From the NCBI RefSeq assembly GCF_014698145.1, contig NZ_JACJSM010000007.1, forward strand, positions 62,001 to 126,000: DNA of 64,000 nucleotides, written 5' to 3'. The translations under genes were made by a program, and so were the position numbers. Shown piece after piece: positions 16,196 to 24,340 of the stretch (position 1 is its first letter; each line of letters starts with the position of its first letter). Under the pieces are notes generated by a model. It saw only the letters and a program-made list of their open reading frames with translations. It did no database searches and was not told the origin of the DNA. This DNA is from Oscillatoria sp. FACHB-1406 (GTDB taxonomy: Bacteria > Cyanobacteriota > Cyanobacteriia > Cyanobacteriales > Spirulinaceae).

Positions 16196-17509
16196 ATGAC
16201 TCAGTTTTCGCAGCTTTCACTCTTTAGTACAAACTCCGACTTGTACGAGACTTCTCACTCGCAAATCGTTTCGGAGAGGGCGGGAACTTTCACAGATAAC
16301 ATGAAATTGCCCGTTCATCGATGGTTTCGTTACTCAGCCGGATTCTCTGCCATTTGGGTCGAAAACGCGATCGCAGAGTTGAAACCTGAAACAATTCTCG
16401 ATCCGTTTGCAGGATCCGGGACGGTTTGTATAGCTGCGGATCGCCTAGGGATAAATTCTTTCGGGATTGAAGCTCATCCTTTTGTTTACAAACTAGCTCA
16501 AGGGAAACTGGCGTGGGAAACAGACATTCAGGAATTTTTAGATGCTGTTGCAGAACTTAAAAGCATGGCACTCAAACTAAAGCTTGATTTACCACCCAAT
16601 ACATCAACTTTACTCCGAAAATGCTATCTAGATAAAATATTAATCGATCTTTTTAAAATCAAACAATCTTATTTTGAACTTGCTCCATTATTATCTGATC
16701 CGCTTCAGAGTCTTGTCTTTCTAACAATATCTGCTATCTTAAGATCGTCCAGTCATGTTGGGACTGCCCAATGGCAATATATTCTTCCCAATAAGCAGAA
16801 GACGAGATTTCTCGAGCCATTTGAAGCACTTGAAAAGCAAGCTCAGATAATGGGACAAGACTTGAAATTCTTTCAATCGATTGCCCCGTCGAGTCGAGCG
16901 ATTTTGATTCGAGAAGATGCGCGAAGTTTAAAAAGTATTCCCGATCGCGCTGTGGATTTAGTCATCTCTTCTCCCCCTTATGCTAATAATTATGATTATG
17001 CTGACGCTACGCGCCTTGAAATGACGTTTTGGGGCGAAGTTAATACTTGGGGAGATTTACACGAAGCAGCCCGTAAATTCCTCATTCGCTCGAGTTCGCA
17101 ACACGCTTCTAAAGAGAGACTGAAGTTAGATGACTTAATCAACTCATCGATTGTTGAGCCAATTCGAGATGAAATGATTCCTGTCTGTCAAGCGCTAGAG
17201 CAAGTTCGAGGAACAAAAGGTGGTAATAAAGCATACCATACCATGATTGCTGCCTATTTTAACGATTTAGGATTAGTTTTTCAGTCATTGCGGCGCGTTA
17301 CCGTTCCGAAGGGAAAAATTTGCTTTGTGATTGGAGATTCTGCCCCTTATGGAATATACGTTCCTGTCGAGCAATGGATCGGGAAACTCGCGATCGCATC
17401 AGGATTTAAATCTTGGGAATTTGAGCAGATTCGACAGCGTAATATTAAGTGGAAAAATCGAAAACATAACGTTCCACTTCAGGAAGGACGACTTTGGATA
17501 GAAGGCTAA
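16196..17509 (+). CDS. Site-specific DNA methyltransferase (N6-A or N4-C type)
   Basis: 437 residues. The S-adenosylmethionine-binding motif I is LDPFAGSGT at 68-76, followed by GIEAHPF; the catalytic motif IV SPPY is at 259-262 in DLVISSPPYANNYDYAD. The order motif I before motif IV, separated by a long recognition-like region (about 100-240), indicates an alpha/gamma-like arrangement of an amino-methyltransferase. The next gene starts 8 bases later and encodes a probable nuclease, so the pair reads as a restriction-modification unit. A decayed duplicate of this gene's last 115 bases lies at 19391-19505. Target sequence cannot be deduced. Confidence 0.88.
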   Translation: MTQFSQLSLFSTNSDLYETSHSQIVSERAGTFTDNMKLPVHRWFRYSAGFSAIWVENAIAELKPETILDPFAGSGTVCIAADRLGINSFGIEAHPFVYKLAQGKLAWETDIQEFLDAVAELKSMALKLKLDLPPNTSTLLRKCYLDKILIDLFKIKQSYFELAPLLSDPLQSLVFLTISAILRSSSHVGTAQWQYILPNKQKTRFLEPFEALEKQAQIMGQDLKFFQSIAPSSRAILIREDARSLKSIPDRAVDLVISSPPYANNYDYADATRLEMTFWGEVNTWGDLHEAARKFLIRSSSQHASKERLKLDDLINSSIVEPIRDEMIPVCQALEQVRGTKGGNKAYHTMIAAYFNDLGLVFQSLRRVTVPKGKICFVIGDSAPYGIYVPVEQWIGKLAIASGFKSWEFEQIRQRNIKWKNRKHNVPLQEGRLWIEG

Positions 17510-17517
17510 GGTAAGGT

Positions 17518-18390
17518 ATGGCACAATCTCCCTCTCATAAGTTTGGTCAGAATCTTGGTAAGCTCCTTGAAGACATTGTACTTTACGATTTATTAAAGCC
17601 TCGATTGCAAGAGTTTACAGATAGCAAAGAATACTATCTTGACTGGCAAAGAACTCGGCTAGCTCGAACCGGCAAAAAAGTTACTTGGGAGGACAAGTAT
17701 GGAAACAAGCACGACTTAGACTTTGTAATTGAGATAGGCGGCACAGAGACTCAAAGAGGTAAACCAGTAGCATTTATTGAGTCTGCATGGCGTAGATATA
17801 CTAAACACTCAAAAAATAAAGCACAAGAAATTCAAGGTGCTATTTTACCGATTATCGAACTTCATCATTTATCAGCCCCATTTTATGGAGCAGTATTAGC
17901 TGGAGATTTTACAAATTCGGCATTAGCTCAACTTGAAAATAACGGGTTTTCACTGATCTATATTCCTTATCAAGATGTGGTTAGAGCTTTTGCACAGATT
18001 GATTTTGATATTGCTTTTGATGAAGAAACTCTAGACGAGATTTATTCGAGCGCTTCAAAAAGATTAGCAACGATAAAGAAATCTGATAAAGATAAATTGA
18101 GGCAGGCATTACTGGAAGCTGCTAGTTCCGAAATCGAGCGCTTTATGAGCGTTCTGAAAAACTGTTTAGAGCGTTATATTACGCAAATTATTATTATTCC
18201 TATATTTGGAATCAAATATAAATTTGATGATTTAGATGATGCTCTAAACCAGATCGATACACTTGACCTCGATACTCCTCGAGGAGAATTTAAAGGGATT
18301 GAGGTTATTGTTGATTACAGTAATAATGATACAATCCGTGCAATTTTTAACGAGCGAGTTGTACTTATAGATTTTTTAAAAAAGTTATAA
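17518..18390 (+). CDS. Putative restriction endonuclease paired with the methyltransferase
   Basis: 290 residues, encoded 8 bases after the methyltransferase. Residues 60-100 look like a PD-(D/E)xK nuclease core: HDLDFVIEIG (Asp66/Asp68) and after a turn VAFIESAWRRYTKHSKNKA, with Glu88 and the basic residues Arg92/Arg93 where the usual lysine would be. The rest is helical and has no recognised domain. The gene is A/T-richer than its neighbours and uses fewer HIP1 sequences, consistent with horizontal transfer. The role is inferred mainly from pairing with a methyltransferase and the core-like pattern; cleavage specificity is unknown. Confidence 0.65.
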   Translation: MAQSPSHKFGQNLGKLLEDIVLYDLLKPRLQEFTDSKEYYLDWQRTRLARTGKKVTWEDKYGNKHDLDFVIEIGGTETQRGKPVAFIESAWRRYTKHSKNKAQEIQGAILPIIELHHLSAPFYGAVLAGDFTNSALAQLENNGFSLIYIPYQDVVRAFAQIDFDIAFDEETLDEIYSSASKRLATIKKSDKDKLRQALLEAASSEIERFMSVLKNCLERYITQIIIIPIFGIKYKFDDLDDALNQIDTLDLDTPRGEFKGIEVIVDYSNNDTIRAIFNERVVLIDFLKKL

Positions 18391-18580
18391 AACATTAAGA
18401 CTTTAAGCGATTGCTGTAATATTAATTGAATATAACGTTGCACAGAATCGAATCTGCTCTGCTCAATCTTGGGTTAATATAATGGTGCTAATTGCGTATA
18501 AATATCGTAGTCAAACTCGATCCAGTAGATAATAATTGGATTGACTTGCGTCTATTGTATTTTTAATTGAGGGGAGTAAT

Positions 18581-19384
18581 ATGGAAATTTGTAGTTTTCC
18601 GGGTTGTAATAAGTTGGTTTCCAAAGCCGGTCACAAGCTATGTTACGGACATTGGAAAGCAACTCAACAGCAACAAACATCGGTTGCACCTATTAACCCT
18701 CCTCCTAAACCGATTATTCGCCCTCCAGTTTCTTCCTCACTCCTCTCAGCTACTAAAATTAGCGAACACTTAGGATTGCCAATTAATAAAGTAAATCCTC
18801 TCCTAGCCGAACTCGGCTTAATCAATAAAGTTTTTAATGGCTGGGAGGCGACGCGCTTGGGCTTGAATTTCGGTGCAGTGCAAAAACACGACGAGCAGAA
18901 TGGCAATAAATATGTTGTTTGGGATCGAGAAATTCTCGACAATAAAATCTTTATTGAGGAAATTGTTAAAGGAAATAAAACTGAAAGCGAACCGTCAATA
19001 ATCTCAGAAAATTTGTAAGAAGCGGGATTTCGTCAAAAATTTAAAGCTGGAGAATATCGAACGACCGATGGGCATTGGGTGCGTTCTAGAGCAGAAGTAA
19101 TCGTTGATAATTACCTCTATATAGCCGGTATTGCTCATGCTTACGAGCGAAAACTTCCGATTGATGAAGAAGTTTACTGCGATTTTTATATTCCCAAGGA
19201 AAAAGTTTATATTGAGTATTGGGGCTACGACCAAAATCCGGATTACTTAGCGCGCAAGCAAGAAAAATTGCGCATTTATAATCAAAACAATTTTAATTTA
19301 ATCGAACTGTCGGATGAGGATATTAAGAACTTGGACGACTGCTTACCGCAAAAGTTACGGACTTTTGGGATTATTGTTGACTAG
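18581..19384 (+). pseudogene. DNA-binding/nuclease-like gene split by an in-frame TAA
   Basis: The open frame of 145 codons from 18581 stops at TAA (19016-19018), but the same frame continues without interruption to 19384. Continuation: EAGFRQKFKAGEYRTTDGHW, RSRAEVIVDNYLYIAGI, VYCDFYIPKEKVYIEYWGY, a pattern like small PD-(D/E)xK nucleases (Glu in the RSRAE helix, Asp in CDFYIP, Glu-x-Trp in YIEYWG). The first part has a Cys/His cluster (CSFPGCNKLVSKAGHKLCYGH) resembling a small zinc finger and a winged-helix-like TKISEHLGLPINKV segment. Hence one ancestral protein of 267 residues with a nonsense mutation. Alternatives: two separate peptides, or stop readthrough. It lies in the R-M island. Confidence 0.7.
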
Positions 19385-19390
19385 CTCGCT

Positions 19391-19505
19391 CTCGCATCTG
19401 AATTGGAAGATTGGAGATTTGAGCCGATTCGACAGCGTAATATTAAGGGTAAAAATCGAAAATATAATTTTCCATTTCAGAAAGGATAACTTTTGGATAG
19501 AAGGG
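19391..19505 (+). pseudogene. Fossil 3' end of a second methyltransferase gene
   Basis: CGACAGCGTAATATTAAG and AAAAATCGAAAA, then CAGAAAGGATAACTTTTGG, align base for base with the 3' end of the methyltransferase gene (17392-17509). In translation, FEPIRQRNIKGKNRKYNFPF corresponds to FEQIRQRNIKWKNRKHNVPL of the intact protein. One nonsense codon (TAA in place of CGA) and one inserted T are visible. Nothing of the rest of the gene remains, so this is a truncated duplicate, directly in front of the next gene. Confidence 0.85.
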
Positions 19506-19509
19506 ACTA

Positions 19510-20172
19510 ATGTTTAACGCTAAAGATTTAGAGAAAAGCACAATCGCGATAGCGAGTGGTGCGGCAATTGGGGCTAACCTTTCGACTACAGTGGGCGGAA
19601 TGGGACTCATTGGCAGCTTCGGCGGTATGAGTCTGGGAATGGGGATTATGACGGGGGCAGGCGCAATGGTTGGCGCGGCTACGTTCGGAGGATTGGAAGC
19701 GTTAAAAACGGGAGATGCAACGGCATTAGGCGCGATCGGAATTGGAGCGTTAGGCGGTGTGAGTGTTTCAGCGACGATAGGCGGGATGGGGCTTAGCGTC
19801 GGCGGTGCGGCAATGGGAATCGGGATGGGAACAATGGCGGTAGTGGGTGGGGTTTTTGGGTTGGGAATTTACGGGCTGCATAAAGCTATTGTCGGGAGCG
19901 ATCGCTCATACAATTTTTATGAAAATTGGTTGGCTCTTGAAGTAATATGCAGGGAGCATGAAGACGAGCAACGTTGGCGCTCTCTAGAAGTGGAAAGAGA
20001 GCTAGAAATTCTCAAACAAACAATCAATACTCGCGATACCTATTTGAAAATACTATACCAAGTTGAGCCGGTATTATCTGAAAGGCGATGGGAGCAAAGA
20101 ATGGTGGATTTAGAGGAGCAAGAAGAATTAGAAGCCCTCAAGCAACAGATCGAAGATTTAGGTGATTCTTAA
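19510..20172 (+). CDS. Glycine-zipper membrane protein with a coiled-coil tail
   Basis: 220 residues, not a family I recognise. Residues 12-130 are almost entirely Gly, Ala, Ser, Met and Ile, with two similar halves (ATVGGMGLIGSFGGMSLGMG-like and SATIGGMGLSVGGAAMGIG), suggesting closely packed glycine-zipper membrane helices, perhaps four. Residues 150-220 are charged (REHEDEQRWRSLEVERELE, EEQEELEALKQQIED) and coiled-coil forming. The two-part design, membrane-inserting Gly-rich core plus cytosolic sensor-like tail, is seen in pore-forming effectors, but also in unrelated structural proteins. It directly follows the methyltransferase fossil in the R-M island. GCGATCGC-rich, unlike the nuclease genes. 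Confidence 0.7.
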   Translation: MFNAKDLEKSTIAIASGAAIGANLSTTVGGMGLIGSFGGMSLGMGIMTGAGAMVGAATFGGLEALKTGDATALGAIGIGALGGVSVSATIGGMGLSVGGAAMGIGMGTMAVVGGVFGLGIYGLHKAIVGSDRSYNFYENWLALEVICREHEDEQRWRSLEVERELEILKQTINTRDTYLKILYQVEPVLSERRWEQRMVDLEEQEELEALKQQIEDLGDS

Positions 20173-20213
20173 AGCACGATTTAACCAAAGATGAATGGCA
20201 CTGACTTAAGGCG

Positions 20214-20230
20214 GGTGGGCGCTGCCCACC
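20214..20230. repeat. Dispersed palindrome, family B
   Basis: GGTGGGC-GCT-GCCCACC, followed by CTAC. Same core as the palindromes at 10871, 10955 and 25552. Confidence 0.9.
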
Positions 20231-20248
20231 CTACGAAATATCAATAAC

Positions 20249-20266
20249 GACGTTGTATACAACGTC
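20249..20266. repeat. Dispersed palindrome, family D
   Basis: GACGTTGTATACAACGTC, a perfect 18-base palindrome followed by TCTAC. The longer member at 57775 has additional complementary ends. Confidence 0.85.
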
Positions 20267-20713
20267 TCTACGGCGATTTTTCAATTCTTATTTCAGTGCC
20301 ATTCAACCCAAGATTATCGATCGATTCTCAATCGCCTCTGGAAGTTTGCACGCGCTGCGAAGCGTCTCCTACAAAAGGGTAGCAAAAAAGTAGGGGCGCA
20401 AGCTTTGCACCCGTTGGGTGTATCTCATCCAATCGAAAACCGCTGTACACCCCTAACGATCGCTGCAACTATGGGACAACCATTTGCTGTCGCGATCGCA
20501 ACTTTCTTAATGAAGAAAATCTAAAGTTTTGTCATAAAAATTAATATCAGATTGCACCTCAATCTGAAGATTACCTAAAGGACTGGCAAAATCGCGGAAA
20601 AAAAGCCCATATTGTAAGGAAGTTAAAACGGCTGCGATGCAACCCCCGCGAGTAAATTCCCAAAAGCGCGTACTCGCATTTCGATAAACTTCAGCAAAGT
20701 TAACAAACGATTT

Positions 20714-21655
20714 ATGACCGAATCCATCCTTCAAAAAAATCTAGCGCCTCAGCGGGCAGATTCCCGCCCCGCCGATTGGATTCGCCGCTTCGTCTGGAAA
20801 ATCGCCGTAGCAACTTGGCTGTTAATGGCGGTGGGCAGCGCCACGCGGGTGATGAATGCAGGACTCGCTTGCCCCGATTGGCCGTTATGTTACGGGCAGT
20901 TAATCCCCAGCGCGCAGATGAATCTACAGGTATTCCTAGAATGGTTTCACCGCTTGGATGCCGCTCTCATTGGCTTAAGCGCGATCGCGTTGGTGGGACT
21001 CTCATTCTGGTTTCGTCGCGAACTCCCCGCTTGGCTGCCTTGGGCTTCCTTATTTGCCCTCGGCACTGTCCTGTTTCAAGGGGTTCTCGGCGGTTTAACC
21101 GTCACGCAACTGCTGCGCTTCGATATCGTTACCGCCCACCTCGGCACTGCCCTCCTTTTCTTCTGTACCTTGCTGGTTATCGGCACAATGCTGCTGCCCT
21201 ATCGCGGTACTGGCGTTTCCGGGCGACTTCCCTGGATGGGGATCGTTGCTGCAACTTTAATCTATTTACAAAGTTTGCTCGGAGCCTTAGTCGGTTCTCG
21301 TTGGGCGCTACACCAATGCCTGAGCGGTTCGCAACTCTGTGCGGTGATGAATAGTCATTTGTGGGGTGTTGTTCCCGCGACGCTAGCAACGCTCCTCGTC
21401 ACCCTTGTCGCTTGGCGAAGACCTGCTTTACACCCGATGCTGCGATCGCTCGCTAAAATCGCAGGCGGCTTAGTCTTAGTGCAAATCCTCCTCGGCGTTG
21501 CCACCTTTTACCTACACTTGCAAGTCGAACCTCTCACCGTCAGCCATCAAGCTGTCGGTGCGGCTCTCCTGGGCGTTTTAGTCACCTTCTCCGTCCTCGC
21601 CCTTCGGGATGTCGTGCCTCGAGCCCTTCGGGATCGCCAACAGCTTACTGCTTAA
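20714..21655 (+). CDS. ctaA: Heme A synthase (COX15/CtaA)
   Basis: 313 residues, a multi-pass membrane protein that oxidises the C8 methyl of heme O to the formyl group of heme A for cytochrome c oxidase. About eight hydrophobic helices are evident. The heme-ligand motifs expected for the family are present: WFHRLDA (about 76-82), TAHLGTA (139-145), NSHLWG and VSHQAVGA (277-284), giving paired histidines. The first 25 residues are cytosolic. The stop is 27 bases before ctaB, which makes the next enzyme. Together they form a heme A operon; no oxidase subunit genes are in the window. Confidence 0.95.
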   Translation: MTESILQKNLAPQRADSRPADWIRRFVWKIAVATWLLMAVGSATRVMNAGLACPDWPLCYGQLIPSAQMNLQVFLEWFHRLDAALIGLSAIALVGLSFWFRRELPAWLPWASLFALGTVLFQGVLGGLTVTQLLRFDIVTAHLGTALLFFCTLLVIGTMLLPYRGTGVSGRLPWMGIVAATLIYLQSLLGALVGSRWALHQCLSGSQLCAVMNSHLWGVVPATLATLLVTLVAWRRPALHPMLRSLAKIAGGLVLVQILLGVATFYLHLQVEPLTVSHQAVGAALLGVLVTFSVLALRDVVPRALRDRQQLTA

Positions 21656-21682
21656 ACCCTTTCAAAAAACTAAATCGGAATA

Positions 21683-22663
21683 ATGACTGGGACAACAACA
21701 CTCTCTCCCCTCAACGAGAACTTCCGCGAAGTTCTCAAAAGTTACTACCAACTCACCAAACCTCGGATTATTCCGCTGCTGCTGATTACCACCGCAGCCG
21801 CCATGTCGATCGCATCGCAGGGACAAGTCGATCCCGTCCTCGCCCTCATCACCCTCGCAGGCGGAACCCTCGCCGCTGCTTCCGCTCAAACTTTTAACTG
21901 CATTTACGATCGCGACATCGACTACGAAATGCTACGCACGCGATCGCGTCCCATCCCTTCCGGGCGAGTGCAACCGCGCCACGCCCTGCTGTTTGGGATT
22001 GCGCTCGGCGTACTCTCCTTCTCACTCCTCGCGCTGTTCGTCAACCTACTGGCGGCCTTCCTCGCCATGTCCGGTATTGTCTTTTATATGCTCATCTACA
22101 CCCACGCCCTCAAACGCCACACGACGCAAAATATCGTCATTGGCGGCGCGGCGGGCGCGATTCCGCCCCTCGTCGGCTGGGCAGCGGTAACGGGTGACGT
22201 TAGCTGGGCGGCGTGGTTGCTGTTCCTGATTATCTTTTTGTGGACACCGCCGCATTTTTGGTCGCTAGCCTTGATGATTAAAGATGACTACGCCCAAGTC
22301 AACGTACCGATGTTACCCGTAGTCGAAGGGGAAACCGAAACGGCGCGACAAATTTGGCCTTATACCTTAGTAACGATCGCGGCGACCTTTTTGTTAATTT
22401 ATCCCTTGGGCGTTTGTGGTGCGGTTTACGGGGTATTTGCTGCCCTACTCGGGGCTATGTTCCTGAAAAAAGCTTGGCAGTTAAAGCAAGCGCCCGAGGA
22501 TAAAGATATCGCCAAATCTGCGTTCAAGTATTCGATTTTGTATATGATGCTGCTGTGCGCGGGAATGGTGGTGGATAGTTGGCCTGTGACGCATCAGTTA
22601 ACCGACGCGATCGCAACCAATATGCAAGCGATCGCTAGTGCCATTGTTGCGATTGCCCATTAA
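21683..22663 (+). CDS. ctaB: Protoheme IX farnesyltransferase (CtaB/COX10)
   Basis: 326 residues, a UbiA-type membrane prenyltransferase that converts heme B to heme O by adding a farnesyl group, using farnesyl diphosphate. The two Asp-rich sites are visible: NCIYDRDIDYEM (the NxxxDxxxD motif, about 72-82) with the partner motif SRPIPSGRV, and the second region DDYAQVNVPMLPV (about 206-218). Multiple hydrophobic helices follow the UbiA pattern. The ctaA-ctaB order with close spacing is standard in cyanobacteria, and the transcript ends at a clear terminator at 22732. Confidence 0.96.
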   Translation: MTGTTTLSPLNENFREVLKSYYQLTKPRIIPLLLITTAAAMSIASQGQVDPVLALITLAGGTLAAASAQTFNCIYDRDIDYEMLRTRSRPIPSGRVQPRHALLFGIALGVLSFSLLALFVNLLAAFLAMSGIVFYMLIYTHALKRHTTQNIVIGGAAGAIPPLVGWAAVTGDVSWAAWLLFLIIFLWTPPHFWSLALMIKDDYAQVNVPMLPVVEGETETARQIWPYTLVTIAATFLLIYPLGVCGAVYGVFAALLGAMFLKKAWQLKQAPEDKDIAKSAFKYSILYMMLLCAGMVVDSWPVTHQLTDAIATNMQAIASAIVAIAH

Positions 22664-22731
22664 AAAAAGGCATTGCAGGGGTTTTCTTATAATTCACAGT
22701 GCAATCGCTGCATTTCCCAGAAATACGAATC

Positions 22732-22755
22732 GGGAGTCATGATGACTCCCTTTTT
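22732..22755 (+). terminator. Rho-independent terminator of the ctaA-ctaB operon
   Basis: GGGAGTCAT and ATGACTCCC form a perfect 9-base stem with a minimal loop, followed by TTTTT. It lies about 70 bases after the ctaB stop. Confidence 0.85.
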
Positions 22756-23140
22756 CAATGCGCGATCGCGCCCTTAAAATTTCCCCACCCAAAAGTATAG
22801 CCATCGCCAAGGTAGTGATACCAGTTTTGGGTAGGAGCGAATAGCATTCGCCCGTTTTTCGACTGATTGGATTGTCCTCACCGATGTGTCTGTTGCTATA
22901 AACTCGAAAAGACTTAACGGGACTTTGACAAAAATCTAAGTCAAAAAGGGCTGAAAGCCTTATATATCAATAAAATTAGGTCGAAAACACCTGAACCCTG
23001 ACTACAACTACGTTTGAGCCGATTTTACGCCTTCGACGTAAAATCGGCGTGGAACAAGGCTTTCAGCCCTTTTTGTGCCGCAAAGTTGTCAAAGTCCCGT
23101 TAAAATGAAGAGGAATTGGCAGAGAAGGTAGGGAGAGACG
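22756..23140. other. Intergenic region with an A/T-poor spacer and the folded element
   Basis: No gene is supported. From 22756 to 22913 I see only unannotated spacer; from 22914 to 23103 lies the inverted-repeat element described separately; the serpin start follows 37 bases later. Confidence 0.7.
22914..23103. mobile_element. 190-bp MITE-like element with nested inverted repeats
   Basis: The ends TTAACGGGACTTTGACAA (22914-22931) and TTGTCAAAGTCCCGTTAA (23086-23103) are perfect 18-base terminal inverted repeats. Inside them a second pair, AAAAAGGGCTGAAAGCCTT and AAGGCTTTCAGCCCTTTTT, is nested, and the centre has the hairpin CCGATTTTACG-loop-CGTAAAATCGG (23019-23047). There is no open frame. 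This is the layout of a non-autonomous miniature inverted-repeat transposable element, or of a long-range RNA hairpin. The TIR starts with TTAA, which may include the target duplication. Confidence 0.75.
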
Positions 23141-24337
23141 ATGAGTCAAGCACCAATCGATGCTCGAAAACTATATCAATTCGCTAGCGCCTATAACAGC
23201 TTTGGCTTTCAATTACTCTCGCAACTGACCGAAAATAATCCCAATACCAACATCTCGCTCTCTCCATTTAGTATCACGATCGCGTTGGTCATGCTTTATA
23301 ACGGCGCGCGAGGAGACACCAAACAGAAAATCGAGCAAGTTTTAGGGCTAGAAGGACTCAGTTTAGAAGATATTAATACAGCCAATCAATCGCTCCTCTC
23401 AAAACTTAAAGAGATTGTTCGAGAAGTGGACTGGGAGTATTGGGTCGATTCGACACAGATTGAGGCAGAACCCGATAAATTAACCTCTGCTAATTCAGTG
23501 TGGGTAAAACCCGGAATTTCCCTAGATAAGGAATTTGTCCGAGGCTTAAAAACGTTCTATGAAAGCGAGGTTGCTCATCTGGATTTTGATTCTCCCGAAG
23601 CCGCAACAATCATTAATCGTTGGGTTGCAGAGAAGACCAAAAATAAAATTACTAAATTGGTTTCCGAAGAAACGCTTAGGGATTCTGTTCTCATTCTCCT
23701 CAATGCCCTTTATTTTATGGGGATTTGGAGCTATCCCTTTGATGAAAGCAAAACGGAAAATAGAACCTTTACTTTGTCAGATGAAAGTGCAATTTTGCAC
23801 CCCACAATGGCTAAATACATGGTAGACTTGGATTACCTTAAAACTGAGAATTTTCAAGCAGTTCAGCTACCTTACGAAGATGAATCGAGTGGGTTGTATA
23901 TCTTTCTTCCCAATGCCTCCTCATCTTTTGAAGAATTTCAAACGCTCCTGACTTTTAATAATTGGCAAAACTGGATGTCCCAGTTTTGCAGATGTAGTGT
24001 CAATATTTTTCTGCCCAAATTAAAACTCGAGTGCCGACAACTATTAAACGATTCTTTCAGCAATCTCGGACTAGAAGACCTTTTTACGAACAATGCTAAC
24101 TTGAGTGGAATCGGTGCGGGAAGCTTGAAGGTGAGTCAGTTAGTTCATAAAGTCGCAATTGAGGTGAATGAAAAAGGAACGGAAGCTGCCGCAGTCACAG
24201 AGTTTGAGATGATAGCATTTGGAGTCGTTGAGTCAATCGATCTAATTATCGATCGCCCGTTTTTCTACGCTATTTACGATCGTCGAGCGCAGACGATATT
24301 ATTTATGGGATACGTCCTCAATCCTGCATCTCACTAA
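23141..24337 (+). CDS. Serpin-family protease inhibitor
   Basis: 398 residues, full serpin length, without a signal peptide, so probably cytosolic. Family landmarks: NTNISLSPFSITIALVMLYNGARGDTK near the N-terminus, LILLNALYFMGIWSYPFD in the middle (the NA-Y-F-W motif), and the C-terminal FFYAIYDRRAQTILFMGYVLNP. The reactive-loop hinge is EKGTEAAAV (344-352), with small residues expected of an inhibitory serpin. By the usual count from P17 the scissile P1 falls near Phe360, predicting a chymotrypsin-like target, but the loop is about two residues longer than in antitrypsin so P1 may shift to Val362. The gene ends 3 bases before the GNAT gene. Confidence 0.93.
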   Translation: MSQAPIDARKLYQFASAYNSFGFQLLSQLTENNPNTNISLSPFSITIALVMLYNGARGDTKQKIEQVLGLEGLSLEDINTANQSLLSKLKEIVREVDWEYWVDSTQIEAEPDKLTSANSVWVKPGISLDKEFVRGLKTFYESEVAHLDFDSPEAATIINRWVAEKTKNKITKLVSEETLRDSVLILLNALYFMGIWSYPFDESKTENRTFTLSDESAILHPTMAKYMVDLDYLKTENFQAVQLPYEDESSGLYIFLPNASSSFEEFQTLLTFNNWQNWMSQFCRCSVNIFLPKLKLECRQLLNDSFSNLGLEDLFTNNANLSGIGAGSLKVSQLVHKVAIEVNEKGTEAAAVTEFEMIAFGVVESIDLIIDRPFFYAIYDRRAQTILFMGYVLNPASH

Positions 24338-24340
24338 ATC

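Larger units (their letters stand above)
20173..20713. other. 541-base intergenic region with two palindromes
   Basis: No gene is supported. It contains the GGTGGGC-GCT-GCCCACC palindrome at 20214-20230 (family B), the palindrome GACGTTGTATACAACGTC at 20249-20266 (family D), and the promoter region of ctaA. A minus-strand open frame at 20507-20734 overlaps the start of ctaA, matches nothing and is rejected. Confidence 0.7.

Noticed and set aside
20507-20734. Minus-strand open frame of 75 codons at the ctaA start
   Set aside because: It overlaps the ctaA start codon, has no recognisable homologue, and its composition is not clearly coding.
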